DNA of 49,607 nt from Betaproteobacteria bacterium (GTDB lineage: Bacteria > Pseudomonadota > Gammaproteobacteria > Burkholderiales > Burkholderiaceae_D). Positions within the stretch are counted from its first letter, which is position 1; each line of letters opens with the position of its first letter. The DNA lies in assembly GCA_013287275.1 (NCBI GenBank), contig JABDED010000011.1, positions 1 to 49,607 of the forward strand. Reading direction: 5' to 3'. Shown here piece after piece: positions 46,537-49,607 of the stretch. The position numbers and the translations under genes were made by a program. Below the pieces are notes generated by a model. That model saw only the letters and a list, made by a program, of their open reading frames with translations, was not told the origin of the DNA and did no database searches.

Positions 46537-48480
46537 TTACTCTTTTGCCGTTAATTTTTCAAGATCGTTCAGCCTTGCTACATACAGCCCCTTATTATCC
46601 AATCCCCTCGTACGATCAATTGCAGTTTTTGCCTCCGCTGTCCTGCCTTGATTTATCAGGATAGTAATGAGGTTGATTTGAGATTCGACATTGGACGCGT
46701 CGAGCGCTGCCGCTTGACGGGCTGCTGCAACCGCTGCTTCGGGCCGGTGTTTGACGTCGGCTAAAAAATCGCTCCAGGCAAATAAAAGCTGCACCTTGGT
46801 AGCACCTCGTAGCGTGGGATTACGGAAAGCTGCCTGAAACAATATTTCCATGCTGATCGCCGCATTCTTGCAATTGTCGCTGGCGACACATTTATAGAGC
46901 TTGACCATGGAGTTGCCGGTGTTGGGCGTAAACGGATTATTTTCTATCCGTTTTGCCAGAACGCTTGTCCAGCTGTCTTCCAAGGGTATGGACGCTCTGG
47001 AGTTCAGTGCAATCAAACCCAGCAATCCCAAAGTGTCCGTCGGTGAAAGTGAGGACGCCTTGGCATAATACTTGTAAGCATTGTTATAGAATTCATCCGC
47101 TTCAATCTGGTTGCTTGCAGGCAAAGCAGCATAGAAGGCCCCCACTTCCATATTGCTTCTTAAGGAATTCGGATGATGGGCTACTTCCTTCAATTTTTGT
47201 TCCACGGCATCACCCCATTGATTTGCACGCAAGAAACTCACTCCCGCCAGCAACAGGATGACACTCACTGCAATCAAACCCCGGATCCTGGCGCTCTCAT
47301 TGTGCCTGCCGGCGGCTAACAGATAATAAAAAAGCACGAACAACAAGCCAAACATGGGCAGGTAGTTGCGATGCTCATGAGCTAGCTCCAGCGGTATCAC
47401 CGAGGACTCCATGCTGTGCCCAAGCAGGAAGAAAAGAATGCCGAATGCTGCGATCGGATACCGTTTGATAGACATCACTGCGAGTACGGTAACAAGGAAT
47501 ATGCCCGCACACGCAGGCAGCGTGGTCATCGGTTGCATTAGCCCTGTGGATAGATGGATATCATCATGGTACATCCCAAGCGCCGAGATATCTGGTACTA
47601 ATACTAGCCGTACGTAAAACCACAATATCCTGGCTTCGGTCATCAAGCGCTCGGACAAGGTAAAGTCGCGTATTTTATAAGTGTTGCCTAACCATTCCGG
47701 ATGGACTGCAGTAAAAATAAGTACCGCAATCAAAGGCAGGATGACGGTTAAAATGAACGCGCCTGTCAAAAGTAGCCGCGCTCTAGTGGATGGTGTTTTG
47801 AAATTAAAAAATATTAATTCAACCAGCATCAGGAACACTGGCAGCAAAGCTCCATTTTCTTTGCTGAATATGGCTAATGGGAGAAACACCACAAAACCGG
47901 CAGCTATCCACGCCCACCCGGACTTGCGAGTATTTCCTTCGTCGTTGAGCTGCAGGCGGCCATAGACGTACACAATCAAGCCTAGCAGGGTAAATAGCGT
48001 ACTCAGGCTAGTCATTCTTTGCACTATATAAAGTACGCTGGACATGTTCAGCGGATGCAATAACCACGCGGCGGCCAGCGCGAGGCTCAGCCATTTGGCG
48101 GCGGTGTGGCTAACAGCTTGAGGCTGGCGTCGCCGATGTGCCTGCAGCAGCAGGTTTGACAGCGCAAAAACACAGATGCCATTCAGCAGATGGATAAACA
48201 GATTGGTCAGTTTGAAATAATATGGATCCAGGCCATTCGCAAAATAATCCAGCCCGAAGCTGGCCATGCTGATGGGGCGGCCAAGCATGCCTGCATTACC
48301 GGAAAAAGCGGCTTGTTTTAGCGTCAGCCAATTTAATGCTGTTATGCGAAGATTTTGGTTTTCGACGATGTTGATCGTATCGTCAAATAAAAAGTAGCCG
48401 TTTAACCCGGGGAAATAAGCAAAAAAAGCCAGTGCCAGGCACGCCAGAAAGAGTATAGGAAATAGATGGCGTTTTATCAT
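46537..48480 (-). CDS. multi-spanning GT-C-like membrane protein with TPR domain
   Basis: A 647-residue membrane protein. About eleven membrane segments lie in residues 7-430; the first loop carries FLFDDTINIVENQNLR with a DD pair, in the place of the catalytic acid of GT-C glycosyltransferases, and TNLFIHLLNGICVFALSNLLL follows, as in TMTC/O-mannosyltransferase-like proteins with TPR repeats. From about 435 on it is soluble, with helical TPR-like repeats to the end (AAVAAARQAAALDASNVESQIN). These proteins transfer a polyprenyl-linked sugar to protein or glycan in the periplasm. It lies just behind the pilin gene, so a pilin target is possible. No experimental function can be stated. Confidence 0.75.
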   Translation of the reverse strand: MIKRHLFPILFLACLALAFFAYFPGLNGYFLFDDTINIVENQNLRITALNWLTLKQAAFSGNAGMLGRPISMASFGLDYFANGLDPYYFKLTNLFIHLLNGICVFALSNLLLQAHRRRQPQAVSHTAAKWLSLALAAAWLLHPLNMSSVLYIVQRMTSLSTLFTLLGLIVYVYGRLQLNDEGNTRKSGWAWIAAGFVVFLPLAIFSKENGALLPVFLMLVELIFFNFKTPSTRARLLLTGAFILTVILPLIAVLIFTAVHPEWLGNTYKIRDFTLSERLMTEARILWFYVRLVLVPDISALGMYHDDIHLSTGLMQPMTTLPACAGIFLVTVLAVMSIKRYPIAAFGILFFLLGHSMESSVIPLELAHEHRNYLPMFGLLFVLFYYLLAAGRHNESARIRGLIAVSVILLLAGVSFLRANQWGDAVEQKLKEVAHHPNSLRSNMEVGAFYAALPASNQIEADEFYNNAYKYYAKASSLSPTDTLGLLGLIALNSRASIPLEDSWTSVLAKRIENNPFTPNTGNSMVKLYKCVASDNCKNAAISMEILFQAAFRNPTLRGATKVQLLFAWSDFLADVKHRPEAAVAAARQAAALDASNVESQINLITILINQGRTAEAKTAIDRTRGLDNKGLYVARLNDLEKLTAKE

Positions 48481-48498
48481 TGCTTAAAAATGAAAGCA

Positions 48499-48516
48499 GG
48501 AGACCCACGGGTCTCC
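48499..48516 (-). terminator. terminator after the pilin gene
   Basis: On the minus strand GGAGACCC and GGGTCTCC form an 8-base perfect stem with almost no loop, then TGCTTTCATTTTT. It lies 24 bases after the pilin stop and 19 bases before the ATG of the GT-C-like gene, so it can separate abundant pilin mRNA from weaker read-through into the glycan genes. Confidence 0.8.
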
Positions 48517-48539
48517 TTGGTTGGCGGGCGGAGTTCTTG

Positions 48540-49013
48540 CTAGGCTTTAGGCAGATATTTGATAGGTAAGTTGGTACCAGTAACAGTCCAACGTAAAGAG
48601 CCCACGCCACAGTCGCCTGTATAGACAACGCTACCACCGCTAGCGCCGCCCAGTTCTGGCAGAGCACGCATGGCTGCGGTAATTACCACTGAATTCGATG
48701 TGCCGTTACTAACGGTAACACTGGCGACATATTTGCCAGCAATTGAGGCGGCGGTTGGAATGCCTGCGCCGTTATTGTCTGTCGCGGATGCTAAAGTACC
48801 ATTGCTACACATCACTCCGGCAACTTGCAGGGCCGGGCTCACCAAATTACCAATTTCAGATACTTTGGATTTGATAGTGTAATCCTGATAAGCAGGAATG
48901 GCGACGGCTGCTAGGATACCGATGATCGCAACTACAATCATCAATTCGATTAACGTGAAGCCACGTTGTGTCGATTGTTTGAGTTTTAAGGAAAAATTAG
49001 TTTGAATATTCAC
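48540..49013 (-). CDS. pilA: type IV pilin (PilA-like major pilin)
   Basis: A 157-residue prepilin, subunit of the type IV pilus. The 18-residue leader ends in Gly and is followed by [20 protein letters not shown], with Glu at mature position 5; cleavage and N-methylation by PilD are expected between Gly18 and Phe19. Two Cys (VMCSNG and GDCGVG) are placed to form the C-terminal disulphide loop. The start is taken as GTG at 49013, which follows ACAGGGG; an in-frame start at 49061 would lengthen the leader to 34. Its last 66 or so codons are identical to a second pilin gene at the window edge. Confidence 0.93.
   Translation of the reverse strand: MNIQTNFSLKLKQSTQRGFTLIELMIVVAIIGILAAVAIPAYQDYTIKSKVSEIGNLVSPALQVAGVMCSNGTLASATDNNGAGIPTAASIAGKYVASVTVSNGTSNSVVITAAMRALPELGGASGGSVVYTGDCGVGSLRWTVTGTNLPIKYLPKA
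48570..48767 (-). repeat. direct repeat, copy 1 (in pilA)
   Basis: 198 bases identical to 49410-49607. The identity stops within a few bases towards the gene end, where the copies differ at several sites, and is cut off by the window edge on the other side, so the true length is at least 198. Confidence 0.95.
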
Positions 49014-49379
49014 TTTTGCCCCTGTCTCACAATAAAAAATCCATGTTGAAAGATCCGACAAGCAATTGTCGCCTCTAGAACGGCAAATTTGGAATCGCTA
49101 GCCTACGCATAGAATATATGCGTGAAATGTTCTAATATGGCTTTTTTAGATTATTTTTATAATCATATTTCTTACGCGTCACAGAAAGTAAGGCGGTTCA
49201 AGTAATTAAATGTGCAAGCTCAAATTGCTAATGATGCAGAATTTACACATTTAATGACACGACACTAGGCTCCTACTTCTACCTACTCCCAAAGATGCGA
49301 CCTCGAAACTTGGCACTTATTTGAGCTATTTATTGACTAGGAAGGATGTCTTGCAACACCCTTCCCGAATCAAATTACA
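49014..49379. other. gap between the two pilin genes
   Basis: No gene is seen in these 366 AT-rich bases. They hold a perfect inverted repeat ACGCATA (49105-49111)/TATGCGT (49117-49123), a short palindrome GACAA-GCAA-TTGTC (49056-49069), and a hairpin GGAAGGATGT (49340-49349)/ACACCCTTCC (49356-49365, one G-T pair) that lies 15 bases after the stop of the upstream pilin gene. No sigma-54 site facing the pilin gene was found. Confidence 0.5.
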
Positions 49380-49607
49380 TTACGCTTTAGGCAGATATTT
49401 GGTTGGCAGGTTGGTACCAGTAACAGTCCAACGTAAAGAGCCCACGCCACAGTCGCCTGTATAGACAACGCTACCACCGCTAGCGCCGCCCAGTTCTGGC
49501 AGAGCACGCATGGCTGCGGTAATTACCACTGAATTCGATGTGCCGTTACTAACGGTAACACTGGCGACATATTTGCCAGCAATTGAGGCGGCGGTTGGAA
49601 TGCCTGC
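49380..49607 (-). CDS. second type IV pilin gene, partial (cut by window end)
   Basis: The C-terminal 75 codons of a pilin gene, same strand as and upstream of pilA. It ends in LPTKYLPKA where pilA has LPIKYLPKA. From 49410 to the window edge at 49607 its DNA is identical to 48570-48767 of pilA, an offset of 840 bases. The N-terminal part lies outside the window, so whether it is intact cannot be seen. Confidence 0.9.
   Translation of the reverse strand, partial: AGIPTAASIAGKYVASVTVSNGTSNSVVITAAMRALPELGGASGGSVVYTGDCGVGSLRWTVTGTNLPTKYLPKA
49410..49607 (-). repeat. direct repeat, copy 2 (in second pilin gene)
   Basis: Partner of 48570-48767, 840 bases away in the same orientation. It runs to the last base of the window. 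Confidence 0.95.

Noticed and set aside
49308-49325. TGGCAC followed by TTTGA, like half of a sigma-54 promoter
   Set aside because: It faces the plus strand, away from both pilin genes, and the -12 part is not TTGC.

Overview
The window reads as chromosomal DNA of a betaproteobacterium of the order Burkholderiales, most like the Oxalobacteraceae (Collimonas/Herminiimonas/Janthinobacterium-type). This is inferred from protein character, from the block perM-like / hda / HAD phosphatase / pcnB / folK / panB beside a divergent purM, and from recA-recX-DUF2889-sucC-sucD-TerC followed further on by type IV pilin genes. No tRNA, rRNA, CRISPR array or intact mobile element was seen. The first 35 kb is mostly ordinary core genome; the last 14 kb is accessory surface-polysaccharide and pilus DNA.

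Region 1 (1-4.2 kb): heat-shock chaperones grpE-dnaK-dnaJ, with near-consensus sigma-32 promoters before grpE and before dnaK. Region 2 (4.3-9.1 kb): a membrane CHASE-PAS-PAS-GGDEF-EAL c-di-GMP protein, a secreted chalcone-isomerase-like protein and a beta-carbonic anhydrase. Region 3 (9.1-14.3 kb, minus strand): permease, hda, HAD phosphatase, pcnB and folK in one tightly overlapping operon, then panB. Region 4 (14.5-18.5 kb): purM, an AraC-regulator remnant, the DNA glycosylase tag, and a secreted S9 peptidase. Region 5 (18.6-22.8 kb, minus): the Anbu proteasome-like protease with its three usual partners (transglutaminase-like protease, alpha-E protein, circularly permuted ATP-grasp enzyme), a known but functionally unsolved system. 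Region 6 (22.9-27.5 kb, minus): a two-component system translationally coupled to a DUF4212/sodium-solute symporter pair. Region 7 (28-35.2 kb, plus): LexA-boxed recA, recX, a DUF2889 protein, sucCD, a TerC membrane protein, a PP2C phosphatase and an FHA protein.

Region 8 (35.2-48.5 kb) is a surface glycan locus in two converging arms. The plus arm holds a sugar aminotransferase, a methyltransferase, a Wzx-type flippase, a decayed IS5-family transposase, two glycosyltransferases and a second methyltransferase. The minus arm holds a multi-membrane TPR protein of GT-C type, a GT2, a GT4, an NAD-dependent sugar epimerase and another GT2. The piece 36.4-39.3 kb is clearly AT-richer and ends at the IS remnant, so it looks imported. 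Region 9 (48.5 kb to the end, minus): two tandem type IV pilin genes, the second cut by the window edge, sharing 198 identical bases.

Best candidates for a second look: the Anbu operon, the pilin duplication with the adjacent GT-C/TPR gene (possible pilin glycosylation), the structured DNA upstream of recA in which a terminator-like hairpin overlaps the LexA operator, and the mosaic polysaccharide island.
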